From positions 29,290,882 through 29,354,881 of the forward strand of contig JAAONU010000006.1 of NCBI GenBank assembly GCA_012932295.1: a stretch of DNA of 64,000 nucleotides. Direction: 5' to 3'. Shown in pieces: positions 22,111-34,700 of the stretch. Position numbers and translations under genes: made by a program. The DNA is from Cyclina sinensis (taxonomy: Eukaryota; Mollusca; Bivalvia; Venerida; Veneridae). The number at the start of each line of letters is the position of its first letter. The first letter of the stretch is position 1. The notes beneath the pieces were generated by a model. It was given only the letters and a program-made list of their open reading frames with translations, was not told the origin of the DNA and did no database searches.

Positions 22111-25100
22111 CTAGATATGGTATTTGTTTTGTCTTTTCTGCACAACTATATCTAATCCTCCTTTAGCTATTGCTTTCAAAAACTTATATCCCTTATTTTC
22201 CATGAATTTTATCAGAGATTGTTTTCCACCTGCCCAGAACTGGTATTCGATCGACATAATGTCAATATCAACCTTCTCCCATGGAATGTTTTCAAGAACT
22301 CCTCTCTCAGCTCCTTCAATGTCTAAACTAAAGTAATCTATCTTTTTTTGACCTAGTGCAAGAAGAATTGAGTACAAAGGAAAACACTGAATCGTGGTAT
22401 TATAGCCTTTTCCACCCTTTATTGAATACTGACGTCCTAAAATATTTCCAGAAACCGGCCATGTATCTTCATAAAACAAAATCGCCTGCAAAATAATAAA
22501 TAATAATAATAATAAAAAGGATAAAATAAATGGAACCTGAGCATGCAACAGTTACACAACATTTGACGAATATAATTCATAAATATGTTTTTTCATGGAA
22601 ATGTTCTCCTATGGTTTCGTTTGACATGAAATGTGGCATCTATCATATCTTGAGTTAATTTATTAAACTTTTGAATGTAAACAATATTTAAAAAAAAAAC
22701 AAATTGTTTGCCACACTGTCAAACAGATTAGCTACATTCGATATGTCAATAAAATAAGGGACACACTCTTATCGATGTTTCCCAAACTCAAGCATACTAT
22801 TTGAAGTTTTGGTTGATTAAAATGTCTATGAAAATGCGCAATCTTAATATTTCAGTGGCATGTAAACGTATCTCAAGTATGAATATCTTAAACACAATGT
22901 GATTCCATTTTGTTCTTTTCAAATATCTATTTCAGTAGCAAGTCTGATCGTTATCAGTAGTTTTATCATACAAAATATACCATGGTCCAGGGGTAGAGCG
23001 CAGGGCTCCGGATCCGGAGGTCACGGGTTCGAATCCCGTCAGAGGCGAGATTCTCTCAAGATCTTCACATTCCTACAAGCTGCGCGAATACTGGTATGGA
23101 ACCCAGGAAGCAGTCAGCGAGCGTGATGAATCTAAGTTGTAAGAACTTGTATCGCAATCGATGTAAAGTAAATGAGTCTAAACTAAACTAACACAAAATA
23201 TATCGCATAAGAAAAGATAACCATATGTGACTTTTATTGCATTGATTTATATATTGATGTATATAAAAACCAAGCATTCATCAAAACTTGTCTGTATATG
23301 TCTTGTTATGTATAACCAACGTTTTGTTAACGAACATATTTTCAGATAAACCACTTGTATTTATTACCGTTGATGGGTACGCATTTGTACTGAGACAAGC
23401 GTTAAGAGAACTTGCTTTTCTGTTTTTTGATTGTAGTTCTTCGTACAACATCGGGTTTGCTTCAATAAGAATACCAGTCCAGTTGCGATATCTCTCTAGA
23501 AATAGTGTATTAGAGTGGCGTTCGCCAACACTTGCACCGCATTCGATGAAAAAGCCATTAGTCTGGAAAGAAAATATAAAAACACATAAAAAAATCAAAT
23601 AGTGTTGGGTCGCTCACTTGAAAATGGGTTATAGATCAGTGGGGATGGGGGTGCTTGTAAGTGTCAGATTAAAGAAAACAAAATGAAATTTTAACTTGGA
23701 CCTGCAGTTTCTTAGAACAAGCGTTTTAAAGTTTTCTATAAGAAAATATTAGGCAAATGAGCAGTGCCCTTGGCAGCCATTTTTTCACAAATTGCAATGA
23801 ATTAATTAATTCATATAGAAGGTCACTTAATTATATGCCAAATTATTCTTTTAGAATTAGGCTTGAAGAAAATAAATAGCAGTTCTAACAAGTAACATTT
23901 TTGCCAGATTTCTTTTTAACCGCGGCAGTGTTTCTTCAAAGATTTTTGAAGGTTCTGCATGAAATTACATTTTTATATAATTCCGAAAGGAAACTATTTA
24001 CGGACCATTCCTGTAAAATTTTATTTGATTAGGCCAATCGGCTTTTGATGTTAAAATATTATAGAAAAAACAATCCTATAAAAAGTTGATGCAGAATGAA
24101 GTAACGCCAATAGCAGGGCCAATTTTGACCCCGGGGCCATAATTAATATAATTTAAGTATATGTGTACTAGGATGAAATCAAATACTTAAACTCTAGGCC
24201 ATGTCAATTTAGGCAAGGTGATTCTGAAAGTGTTCACTCTAACAGTCTATGGAAAAAGTGACGCTTTTAGTACGGCCATTTTTTATCTCAGAGCCATGAG
24301 TTAGATGGTTTCGATAGAGATTTACTAGCTGATACTACTAACCAAATATTAAAGTTCTAGGCCTAGTCGATTCAGAATATTTTGAAATATTTTCCTTTTA
24401 TTTTTTTTTCAAAATTAAGTTACTCGTCCTTCAAATTCTTACCCCAGAGCAATGATTATATTATTTAGGTAGAAGTCTAGTAGATAATACCACAAACCAA
24501 ATATTTATGTTCTAGGCCGTGTGGTTTCAGACAAGAAGAAAAACATATATTTTCCTTTAAGATCCATGACAACCAGGGTTCTGCAAGCAATTCCATTCTT
24601 TTAAACAGTTAAAAAGAGGATCATGCCAGAATCATTTCTTTGAATTTTTCCTTCTACTGGATTAGTGGTTTAGGGGGAAATGTTATGACGGGCGGTAAAA
24701 CGACAAACAAGAGCATCCAAAACATAATCAAAGGATTGAAAGTACTGAAATAGTTCGGTATTGAACACAGACGTAAATTTTAACACTAAAAAGTCCTTGA
24801 AGAAACAACACTTGTTAAGCAAATTGACTTACTGGTCTGGCAGATTGGCTAAATGTTTGGATGCATTTTGAAATTCAAGCAAAATTCAACAAAATAAGGC
24901 TCATCTACTCATATACTTCAACAACTGTGTGAAGTTGAAATCTGTTATATAAAAATACGGCTGTGTGACTGAAACAAAGTTTTGATTACACATAGGATAA
25001 AATAATAACTTCTCTAGAAAGAAACAACACAACTTTTTTATTAGTTTCTTGTGCAAAAGTTAATTTCGAATTAAGGAAATTTAATGCATTACAAGGTTTC

Positions 25101-28100
25101 TAAAGTTTTTAGTATAATTAACTGGACAACAATCTTTGAGCTGATCAGAGGCATTATCAGCACAAATAAAATAGAGAAACATAGGAAATATATGATAAAC
25201 AAAACTTTATTTTGCATGAAATATGTTTCTGTAATCAATCCATAAGTAAATATCAAGGCTTACCGGTGTGACAACCAAGGTTGTATTTAAAACAGAATAT
25301 ACATCGAGCAAAACTGTAAGAACGAAAGTACTGGGTTAAATTCCGGGAACATATTTTTGCCAATAAAACATGACTTGCGTCTATTCCCTGACAGTATTTT
25401 GGTCGCGTTTCATAACAAGAGGACCATAATGGCCCTGAATCATTCACCTAAGTCCAACTGCTAAGGGGCCATAACTCTGTAACCCATTATGGGATCAGCT
25501 TGCTTTAGTAAAACAAAGTAAAAACAAATATCTGCAAGAAAATAAAATTAAACAGAAGGTATCATTACAGGTGATGAATGCACCCAGTTACCGCCTTGAC
25601 ACAACAGTTTCTACATTTATTATCTGTCTGTCATGATAATAAAAAAATGAAACAAACACAAACTGCTGTGGAAAGTTAACTCGGCAGTACATGTCAACCA
25701 TATGGATAAACACAAAATAACTGAAACATACTAAAAGAAAAAAAAAATAACAGAAATCTTTACAAACACTTAACAATATGGAAATGCATATCGGGGCTAA
25801 TTACTAAACAAATTTTATTATATTCTTATTAATACTGAAAAAGCACAGATAAACTTACACTGGAAAAACTTCTTTTCTTTTATATGTAAAAAAGTCAAAA
25901 GCCCAAAACTAAGTGAAAATGCTCGGCAGTTGAATGCAGCAACAATATGTACAACTTTGCTTAGCTTGGTACTTATGATTCTTGCAAAGAACTATTAAAA
26001 TCGGTATAATAGTTAATGAAAAACAGTCCGAAGAAATTTATATTCTTAAAAGAAAATGATCAAAAGTCTATAACCCTGTGAAAATCATCGGAGTTCGACG
26101 TGACAACGATATGCATAATTAGGTTTGATACTTATGATTTTTAAGTTTATTAAAGTCTGAAAAAAGTGGTGAGAAATAGTATGGACAAATTTTTTCTAGG
26201 AACGTCCGGTCAGACGGCCGGACCGATCAACGGATGTGAATCTACAATAATCTCCAGATAGTCTATAAATAGAATATATATCGTTTATAAATGTTTTATA
26301 AAACTGTTGTTGAAAATTTATCGAATGAAAGCATAACACTATAATGGTATAAAGAGAAATAAAATTTTAATTTATGTAACATTGACCTTGACCCTGGTGA
26401 CCTCAAATCCCACTCAAATGTAGAGTTCTAAGCAATGTACCTAATTACGAAATATCTAAGATATTAGTATATAAATGAAGGCTTTATAGCAAAAAGTATT
26501 AAAAAATCTATGTGTAGCTTAGGTAACCTAACCCCAGTGAATTGCTGTGGTTCAAAAAAGATGCATACAAACCAAAATTTCTTAAATATCAGTCAATGAA
26601 TAAATGAATAAAGACTTGATGATAAAATGAAGAAAAAATATTATTAAGCTTGGTGCCCTTGCCCTTGACTTAGAGACCTCAAAGCCCTCCTGAGGGAAAA
26701 CGTCTATGTAAGGAACATATATAACAAATATCAAAGATAATGGTCTATAAATGAGGGCACTGAGGTTAAGTAGATAAATGTATATTTAAGCTCGATGAGC
26801 TTAATTCTTATTTAATGGAAGAAGTTCATGCAAGTTGGCTATATTCCAAATATCTCAAATACCAATCAATAGATAAAGGCTCTATGACAAAAAAAAATCT
26901 ATTTTCAGCCTCAGAGACCTTGACATTGATCCATTTAAGGGTAGGGTCTTTGCAAGTTCCCTACATACCAAATATCTCATATATCGATCAATAAATGAAG
27001 ACTCTATCGGGACAGGTAAAAGAAATCTATTTTAGCCTCAATGTCCTTGACCTAAGTAAAAGGCATATATTCATGCAGGGTCCCTACAGTAACCAAATAT
27101 CCAAGACATCTATCAATAATTAAAATTCTATAGTAAAAGTCTATTTTTAGACGTTGGGACCCCAGGGGATGGGCCAATTTTGACCCAAGTGCCACGATTT
27201 GAACAACTTTATAGACGTCTACTAGGCCATGATATACATCAACCAACTTAAAACTAGGCCTTATGGTTGCTGACAAGAAGATTTTTAAAGTTGTTTTTCT
27301 ATGCAGGATTTACAAAAATCAAGTGGATCATTTGAAGGATTTCGAGATGATGAAACGTCTAAGCCCTCACCTTGTGGTGTCAAAAAAGAAGGTTTTCACA
27401 GTTTTTGGTATATGTAAATAAGGCTTTATTAAATCAAATTACCCTGTGGATGAGTCATTTATGACCCCATGTATGCCAATATCAATTCTCAAGGCATAGT
27501 TGTTTCAGATAAGAATATTTGTTTTAAGGTTTCGCTATAAAGGCCTAAATAAGAAATAATTTTGTAGCTGGGAACAGAGTAAATTTAGACCATAGGGCCA
27601 TGATTTGAACAAACTTGGTAAAAGTCTACTAGACAACTGAATATCTGGGCCCTAGAACTTTTGGTTTAAGAGAAGATTATCAAAGTTTTCCCCATATAAG
27701 CTTGCGTAAGAAAATAACAACAGCAACAAAACACATGTTTCTTTTTTACTTTTTAAATCTTCTTAGCTCCTGGGGCCCAGATCGTAGTGGATTGGAACCA
27801 TTCAAATAATTTCGATAGATCTTGCAAGGAACGATCCAGGCAAGTTTTCCCAAATTTAGCCTGCTGGTTTCAAAATGAATTTAATTTGAAAAAATAGTGG
27901 ACGATGGACGCCGACGGACAATCACTGTTCCTAAAAATTCACATAAGCACTACGTGCTGAAATGAGCTAAACTCTGTTTTACAATAAGTTGATGAAACAG
28001 GGGATTCAAACGCCCTTTTAGTGACCTTTTTACTGCACATAAAGTTCAGAAATTGTTTTGATTCCAAATGGAAAGAATTCTCTGAACAAAATTCTTGAAG

Positions 28101-28834
28101 ACTGGGCGCAGCATTTGGTATGTAGTGCTCACATTTTACAGATTTGACCAGTGACATATATTTCGTGGTCAGACATCCGAATTTAAAACAAACAAATAAT
28201 ACAGAAAAAGACAAGGTAGAGTTAAGGTTCTTGTACACTGTATTTCTTGTAAGAAAGCTGCAATGCAAGATTGAAGTTAGTCAGCCATTTAGCAATTATG
28301 TAATGAACACGACAAAGTCTCCACGTCTGCCGTTCGCCATTGGGTTTCCGACAATATGTCTCATATAATGCCAAATAATTTCATTGCAATTACCATCAGA
28401 AGATCCGATGGCTTTCATAAAGTCAACAAATATTTTAAATTTGATGAGTGTTTAAATATTTACGTTCTTTTGCATTTTTATGTTTAAAATCAAAATCTTA
28501 CCTTATGATTCAGTAAGTTATCAACATAGACTGCCTGTCCTGGTGACGGATCCCGGATATGAGGTTTTGTCAAATTATAGGGTAACGATGAAGGTGGTTT
28601 AATGAAATAATTCTTTAAAAGATAAAGAAGTTTTGGGTCGTCAGCTCCAACTTTTCCATCGTTAAAATTTGACATTATATCTAATTTAGGGTTTTCCAGC
28701 ATTTCTACCTTATTATAATATTTAATAAGCGTTGGCTCAGTCTCCTCATATATCTTTGAATATACTAAAAAAATAACAACAAAAAGCAGTACCCAGGTAG
28801 AAAAAAAATACGCTTTTCTATTTATGTAATCCAT
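22111..28834 (-). CDS. FkbM-type methyltransferase, Star-like type II membrane protein (3 exons)
   Basis: Exons on the minus strand are 28834-28502, 23562-23368 and 22485-22111 (stop), all phase 0, giving 111+65+124 = 300 residues. Exon 1 starts with ATG and encodes a signal anchor (residues 8-26, preceded by RK), which predicts a type II protein with its catalytic part in the secretory lumen. Exon 2 carries FFIECGASVGE (motif I, near 115-125) and LIEANP (143-148). Exon 3 carries CFPLYS and DYFSLDIEGAE (226-236), all typical of FkbM (Methyltransf_21) proteins. Exon 1 ends at an excellent donor (AAG|GTAAGA). Exon 2 is preceded by TTTCCAG, and I place its donor at ACG|GTAATA. Exon 3 is preceded by TTTTGCAG. 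The exon 2 donor is the least certain junction. The nearest characterised relative is Drosophila Star; substrate and activity are unknown. The 3' end, including exon 3, lies in the palindrome arm and the rest lies in the spacer. A repeat copy begins about 120 bp upstream of the ATG. Confidence 0.82.
22980..23192 (+). mobile_element. tRNA-derived SINE in intron 2
   Basis: A tRNA-like head carries an A-box-like TGGTCCAGGGG and a perfect B box GGTTCGAATCC. It is followed by a tRNA-unrelated body and a tail of TCTAAAC/TAAAC repeats. It is flanked by a 10-bp target duplication ACAAAATATA (22970-22979 and 23193-23202). The anticodon arm is a perfect palindrome (CTCCGGATCCGGAG) and does not fold as a proper tRNA, so this is a SINE and not a tRNA gene. 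It lies in the spacer, 276 bp inside the left arm boundary. Confidence 0.88.
24060..24560. repeat. Degenerate tandem repeat in intron 1, type A
   Basis: The repeated theme is 'ccaattttgaccccggggccat', then 'agtctactag', 'aaccaaatat', 'ttctaggcc' and 'gtttcagacaagaaga'. Copies of the 'taggcc' block occur near 24197, 24359 and 24512, a unit of about 160 bp. The same family recurs at 27170-27720. Confidence 0.55.
24561..26339. other. Intron 1 sequence without recognised content
   Basis: AT-rich, non-coding and mostly unique within the window. No ORF with recognisable motifs, no RNA gene and no clear transposon ends were seen. Confidence 0.35.
26340..27140. repeat. Degenerate tandem repeat in intron 1, type B
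   Basis: Units of about 120-150 bp carry 'ttgaccttgacc..', 'gacctcaaa', 'aatatctcaaatat', 'aatcaatagataaaggctctat' and 'aaaatctattttagcct'. About six units are visible from 26380 to 27130. This family also contains the TGACCTTGACC motif (reverse complement GGTCAAGGTCA). Confidence 0.55.
27170..27720. repeat. Degenerate tandem repeat in intron 1, type A again
   Basis: Three degraded units with 'ccaattttgacccaagtgccacgatttgaacaa', 'gtctactaggcc', 'aactaggccttatggtt' and 'agacaagaag'. It follows the type B block directly. Non-coding. Confidence 0.5.
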
Positions 28835-28955
28835 TGCACATTGCTATGTAATCTAAATACATAGACAAACAGGTTGTTTTATTAATAAAACAGGTAGCGT
28901 TTCTCTGCTTTGAAGACAATTAATACTGTTGATCGAACGTTACCGGAGCCGATTA

Positions 28956-29478
28956 ACACCGTGTCCAATCGTTACAGTTGGAAGGAGGATTTGTAACGCA
29001 TCCGCAGGCGTGTATTTCAGGGATTTAGGAAGGGGTGGTGTAAATATTTTCCTCATTATTTCTTCATTTTTTCTGTCTGGTTTTTGTTTAATAGTCTAAG
29101 ATGACCTTCAATCAATGTAGATTCTTGCTCTAAAACGGTTTTGTCTCAGAACTTTGCAATTTTCAAGATCATTCAGGAAAACCTAGCGTTAGAAAGAATA
29201 ACGTTTGATTTAACCACGATGTTTTGAAGATTTCTTGACATAAACGTATCAAACAACTTTATATTTTGTTTGGTTTACAAGAATTTCATAGTAAAAATTG
29301 ATTTTAATTTTATTTTTATCCCTGCGTTTCCAATTAAATACTGATATAATCGTTTTTGCTATCGAAACACATGTAACGTAGGCGCAGTTTTTTTGTGAAC
29401 GCACGCGGAGCAAGGATTCAATAACTTTCAAGTACCTTTTCTCACTGTATTTGACCAAATAACAAATAACTAGATATA
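28956..29478 (+). repeat. Repeat just upstream of the FkbM/Star-like gene, copy 1
   Basis: It begins CACCGTGTCCAATCGTTACA and runs through 'aagatttcttgacataaacgtat' to 'caaataacaaataactagatat'. It recurs at 31060-31700, partly inverted. It lies about 120 bp upstream of the gene's ATG (28834), where the promoter or 5' UTR is expected. Small ORFs on it (29249-29458) are not gene-like. Confidence 0.7.
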
Positions 29479-30370
29479 TTTATAAAACGTTAAGAAATTC
29501 TCATATATCTGAGATTAATAGAAAGAATTTGCCAGTATGCAATGTATTTACGTTTAAAGCTAGAGAGGGTTTCAGCTTAATGAGACTGGAATGAGTTCCA
29601 GTTTTTAGTTCCAGAATATTCAACACTTTTCCTAAAAAAACTGTTCTTAGCTTTGGGACATGCAAGTTCAGTTTTGAGCCTATTGATCTGATATCCATAG
29701 TGTGTATATTATACTTGTGGTAAGTATTTGGGACAGATATGTTAAATATAAAGTCAATCCTCCCATAACGTCACCTCCCACGAACGGCATCCTCTTTATA
29801 ACTATATTTTGATTCCCCCCCCGCATTGGAAATCTGTGTATTTTCACATCTCTCGAGCTGCACCTCTCCCAAACGAGCATCACGTTACTATTTCTCCCTA
29901 ATGACAAATGAAAATCTCCCATGAATGCCCCAAAAATAATCAGCGAGTGTATATCCGGGATTTCCCAAAAATATTAAATAGGTATTTTCAGCGCATGTGC
30001 GCATGTATCAAGTCAAAACTCATAAAGTTGCTGCGGTTTTAAATTAAACAAACATGAAATCCCTGCGTGAAATGATTAAGCAATTTGTTTGTCAACTTGC
30101 AGGTATTCTTATTATGGATGTGCAAGGTTGTTTGTTGATTCACCCAAAAATAGCAGAGATTGAATGTGAATATTCATAGCTCATTAAAACTGAATACAGC
30201 AATATAGTAATCTGCAGTTTGAATCGTGAATGCTCTGTTGAGTTTTATGTATGGGTAATACTTATACTCTGCTTTTTCCAAACTATTAAAATATGTTATC
30301 TCTGCTTGTGCATCCGCGTCATGCATCACAAAAACAAGATTTCTGTGAAATCAAATTGAGAAGGTACAAT
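29479..30370. other. Spacer sequence without recognised content
   Basis: No gene, RNA or transposon was recognised. A short G/C-rich stretch at 29760-29900 has no known motif. Confidence 0.35.
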
Positions 30371-30590
30371 GTTTAGACTTAGTTTAGACTCATTTATTTT
30401 ACATCGATTGCTATACAAGTTCTTACAACTTAGAATCATCACGCTCGATGACTGCTTCCTGGGTTCCATACCAGTATTCGCGTCGAGGTGAGGAATGTGA
30501 AGATCGTGAGAGAATCTCGCCTCTGACGGGATTCGAACCCGCAACCTCCGGATCCGGAGCTCTGCGCTCTACTCCTGGACCATGGTGGCT
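30371..30590 (-). mobile_element. Second copy of the tRNA-derived SINE
   Basis: This is the same family as the SINE at 22980, in opposite orientation. On the minus strand it reads CCATGGTCCAGGAGTAGAGC, then the B box GGTTCGAATCC, then the same body and the TCTAAACTAAG-type tail. No clear target duplication was found. With the other copy it brackets exons 1 and 2 of the FkbM/Star-like gene as an inverted pair. Confidence 0.85.
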
Positions 30591-31059
30591 CCTCAAGGAG
30601 TGTAAAAGATAAATTTGATGAAGATTTTTAATAAAATCAAATGTATATAAAGAAAGTTTTTTAAGAAAGCAGATTCTCGGCTAAAGCATGACGGCATTCT
30701 AGCCATTAACCAAACAGATAACAGTAACTAACTAATTTAAGCATTCGGTTGTCGATCGTTACTCAGACTTTATCGTTAGAGCCTATTTGACTTTAAAGTC
30801 GTTTGTTATGAAACCTAACATCTTTGATTAATTGGAATCGTTACAAATGCACTTATCAGGCCATTGGTCTTGGAAATTAAGATAGTTTTTTTGTTATATG
30901 TTCTAGTTTTTGTAATTAATTTTTAATCTTGAAGTTACATATAGCTCAACGATAAAATCCGAGTTACACCCAAGTACGGATATACTACCTTTAAAAAGTA
31001 CCCGGATGTGTAAAGCCGAGAACTGGCTCTAGTCATCCTATTTGATTGTAAAGTATTAT

Positions 31060-31700
31060 CACCGTGTCCAATCGTTACAATTGGGAGGAGGATTTGTAAC
31101 GCATCCGCAGTCGTGTATATCAGAGATTACGAAGGGGTGATGTAAATATTTTCCTCGTTATTTCTTCATTTTTTCTGTCTGGTTTTTGTTTAATAGTCTA
31201 AGATGACGTTTAATCAATGTAGATTTTTGCTCCAAAACTGTTTTGTCTCAGAACTTTGCCATTTTTAAGATCATTCAGGAAAACCTAGCGTTAGAAAGAA
31301 AAACGCTTGATTTTAGCACGATATTTTGAAGATTTCTTGACATAAACGTATGAGGACTTTATATTTTTTTGGTTTACAAGAATTTCATAGCAAGAATAAA
31401 AATATAAAATACATCTAGTTATTTGTTATTTGGTCAATTACGGTGAGAAAAGGTACTTGAAAGTTATTGAATCCTTGCTCCGCGTGCGTCACAAAAAAAA
31501 ACTGCGTCTACGTTACATGTGTTTCGTTAGCAAAAAACGATTATATCAGTATTTAATTGGAAACGCAGGGATAAAGTTTAAATTAGAATCAATTTTCACT
31601 ATGAAATTCTTGTAAACCAAACAAAATATAAAGTTGTTTGATACGTTTATGTCAAGAAATCTTCAAAACATCGTGCTAAAATCAAGCGTTTTTCTGATTA
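31060..31700. repeat. Repeat copy 2, with inverted half forming a foldback
   Basis: 31060-31390 matches 28956-29290 in direct orientation. 31396-31700 then matches 29215-29478 in inverse orientation. As a result about 85 bp at 31305-31390 ('gcacgatattttgaagatttc') pair with 31612-31690 ('gaaatcttcaaaacatcgtgc') around a loop of about 225 bp. This is consistent with a foldback-type rearrangement. Confidence 0.72.
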
Positions 31701-34700
31701 CGGTGATTAAATCCTACAAGTTATACTTCCGAACAAAATGTTTGCGCAGTAAGTTAGCATTTCAGTCATTTCATGTGAAAAGTTTTGATACAAAATACCA
31801 ATGAAAAAAAAAAATAAAAAGATAAAACATACATGGAGTCTTCGAAATAGTAAGCTTAAGGCGAAAACAATATTTAGAGCAATATATAAGATATCAATCG
31901 TTTCAAAAATAAGAAATTTCCAACACAATTTTATCTAGCACTAAACACACATAAATGGGTACTTGTTCAAATGAAAACTGAAAATTACAGATTTATGTGA
32001 TTTTTGCAACATGCATGAAGCAACGCTTGAACCCTTTTTTGGAAATGCATTCATACATAACATCTATGGACCAACTTACAAGTAGACAGAAAAAAAACCT
32101 AATTCCTAATGACAGACCCACAAAAATCGCATTTAAAAAGGAAGTCTGCGTACACTTTTCTCATTTATAAATACAATTGATTATCTGACACAGTATGTGC
32201 CCTTCTCACAAGAAGATATCATGGCACATGTGTGTGTGTGCGTGCGTCCGTGCGTGCGTGCGCGCGCGCGTGCGTGCGTGTGTGTGTGTGTGTGTTAGGT
32301 AGAAAAAATATTCTAAATGTAATTGACTTTGCCGCATACACTGGTTTTTTTCTGACCGACCTTAAACAGATTTTGACTTTTCTTTTGGTTTCGTACGCAC
32401 TTTATCCGGCATATAAAGCACTTCTAAGATAGATTTCCGGTTCTTGAAGATTACAAGGCATGTGAAAACGTCTTAAACTAAATTAAGTTTCCCTTTTAAA
32501 GAAGAAAGGCTTGTCTAGTTGTGGTATTTTAAATAACAAACTAATTTTACAAATATTCTAAAATGTCATTTGAATCATTTTATTATAGGAACATTAAATA
32601 CACCTGTGTAGGCTACATAATGTATCGTGAGCATTGTCGAAACGTAAATGGAATGACTCTGTTAAACAAGCTATGAACTTTATTCTTTATGTGTTCATCT
32701 GATCTGCATAAAGACAATAATTATCCTCTTGAAAGTATACTCAGGCACCAACTGATAATAATTGTTCAAACTACAATACGAAATTCTCACACATCAGGGC
32801 TTTTTGCAAAGGTAGGGGAAGGGGCTTGTCCTTAAATTTGGGGAAAATAACATGTTTTTTTTCTTTTCTGGAAAAGGGAAGAAAAAACTTAATGTAAATC
32901 GAATTATAGGTGGAAACTGCAAAAAAAAGAAAAAAAAAAAGGTGTACTTATTCTGGAACATATCTGGAACATATCAAATAAAGGGATGCTCAAAGGTATC
33001 TGTGAAAATAATACAATTTGTGTCTAGAAGTAGCCTTAATCATATATATAATACTATTTCGACATACTTAAATAATACAGCCTGCTTTTTTCGTTTTTTT
33101 ATTTATAATTTTTACATATTGTTGCGGTCCAGTCCCACTTAGGGTTGTGTATTCTAAGATGCGTTGCATCATTCTGTTACAGACTTCCTTGTTCTTAAGA
33201 TGAGGGATTGTCCTGTAAAACCTCTCCTGTACTTTGTTATAAAAGCATAAATAAAAAAGAAGATCCTTCAAGATTTTATCTAAAAATACACATCATTTGT
33301 CATCATAATGATGCCTTTCATAAGAGAGGATGTGCACGGTCCAGTGCATACCATCCTATAATTGTTTAAGTACAACTTCTGACAACTGCGCCAGGGAATC
33401 GATTTTTCGTCCCTGCGTTGGCTTTCGATGCGCTAAGATTGGATTTCGAATCTCACTCTGGGTTGTGTATTCTAAGACGCATTGGACTTCCTTGTTTGTA
33501 ACTATATGAATATCCGCTAGTTGTTAGGGCTTGAAAGATTGTATTTTTAGAGTTTACAAAACTAGAATCTATATCATATGGAGCAATATGAGCACAGGTT
33601 TGTTGCCCAGTACTGACTTTTTTCAGTTAATCAAAAGTATGAATATTTCACATTTCCTGTCAGTTTGTAAAACAATATAATATATACACATGATATTTTT
33701 CTTTTTTGTTTGCTTTAAGGTAATTTGCAGGATTTATACCCTAAGTCTCAAAATTATATTTCTCCCTGAAAGCCAAATTCAAACATGTTAACCTTTAGAA
33801 CCATGAAGCCAAGACGAAGAAAAATTCTCAGTCGTTATCACCAAGTGTAGAAGATTGAGGCCTGCTGCGTATTTGATTTATTGACAGCTACACAGGTAAT
33901 GTTTTAGCATTACGTTTTGCAAAGTAAGTGGTTAACATTATAGGTTACAGTCACACATATTCACAGTATTTTGAAATATATGCAAAACTTTATTATTTTC
34001 TGTACCACAGTTAGAAAGGATTAGTTTGCATTTTATTCACCTTGTAACGACATTTAATATGACCAATATGGTAGGATTAAAAAAGGTTATATGTGTTAAG
34101 TTTTTGCTTTCACAGAAGTCTAAAAGAATGTTAGCTACTGGATATACTACACAGACTAGTCTGCTAGATACTGTAAATTTGCTTCTGTCCGTGTGAAATC
34201 CATCCAAAATTTAAACACTGCGAGCACCAAATACACCACATTGTCATTACAGTGCAAATGATTTGTTTAAATTTAAGAACATCTTGTAGATTTATATATA
34301 AGTAATAGCTAGCCATATTATGCTAGCACACTGCTATAAAAAGTTCTCATCTTGTAACTCAACATAAATTTTGCTGAGGATTACAATGAGGACTGCAAGT
34401 GAGAATTTTAATATACCTTGAACAGAGATCATGTGACATTTAATGATTAAGCACTGGCTGATTCATTTCTTAAATTGCATTAAAAATCAAACATTTTGTT
34501 GGAGAGAATGATTCTGAAAGTGACCAGAATTTCATAGATTTGTAAAGAAGCAACATTAACCCGAAAATGCTGGTTCCAACATTGAAGAAAGATGATTATA
34601 TGTTTCAAATAAACCTATACATTCTAAAAATGGCTACAGTCAATGCAATTGCGCTTTGCACTATGGCTAGCTTACAGTTGTGCCTATTTTTAGAAAAGTG

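Larger units (their letters stand above)
1..22704 (+). repeat. Left arm of giant inverted repeat (palindrome)
   Basis: The sequence reads on the opposite strand as 35333-53211. Matching landmarks include 84-350 with 52873-53139, 19473-19910 with 38198-38635, 20085-20276 with 37825-38016, and 22111-22485 with 35553-35927. Base 1 pairs with about 53211, so the arm continues off the window start. Homology stops at about 22704, immediately after an A-tract. By eye the aligned parts differ by about one to a few percent, and several large indels are listed separately. The true outer end of the palindrome cannot be seen. Confidence 0.93.

Noticed and set aside
22980..23052. tRNA gene
   Set aside because: The B box is perfect but the anticodon arm does not fold normally; the copy has a tail and target duplication and exists again at 30520-30590, so it is a SINE head.
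23368..23598. Exon 2 of the FkbM/Star-like gene running to the TGA at 23281 as a terminal exon
   Set aside because: This would truncate the methyltransferase before the DIEGAE block; using the donor at 23367 joins in frame to exon 3, which completes the fold.
27939..28268. 109-codon ORF in intron 1 as an extra exon or nested gene
   Set aside because: There is no recognised domain and no convincing splice sites, and the joined exons 1-2-3 already give a complete FkbM-type protein.
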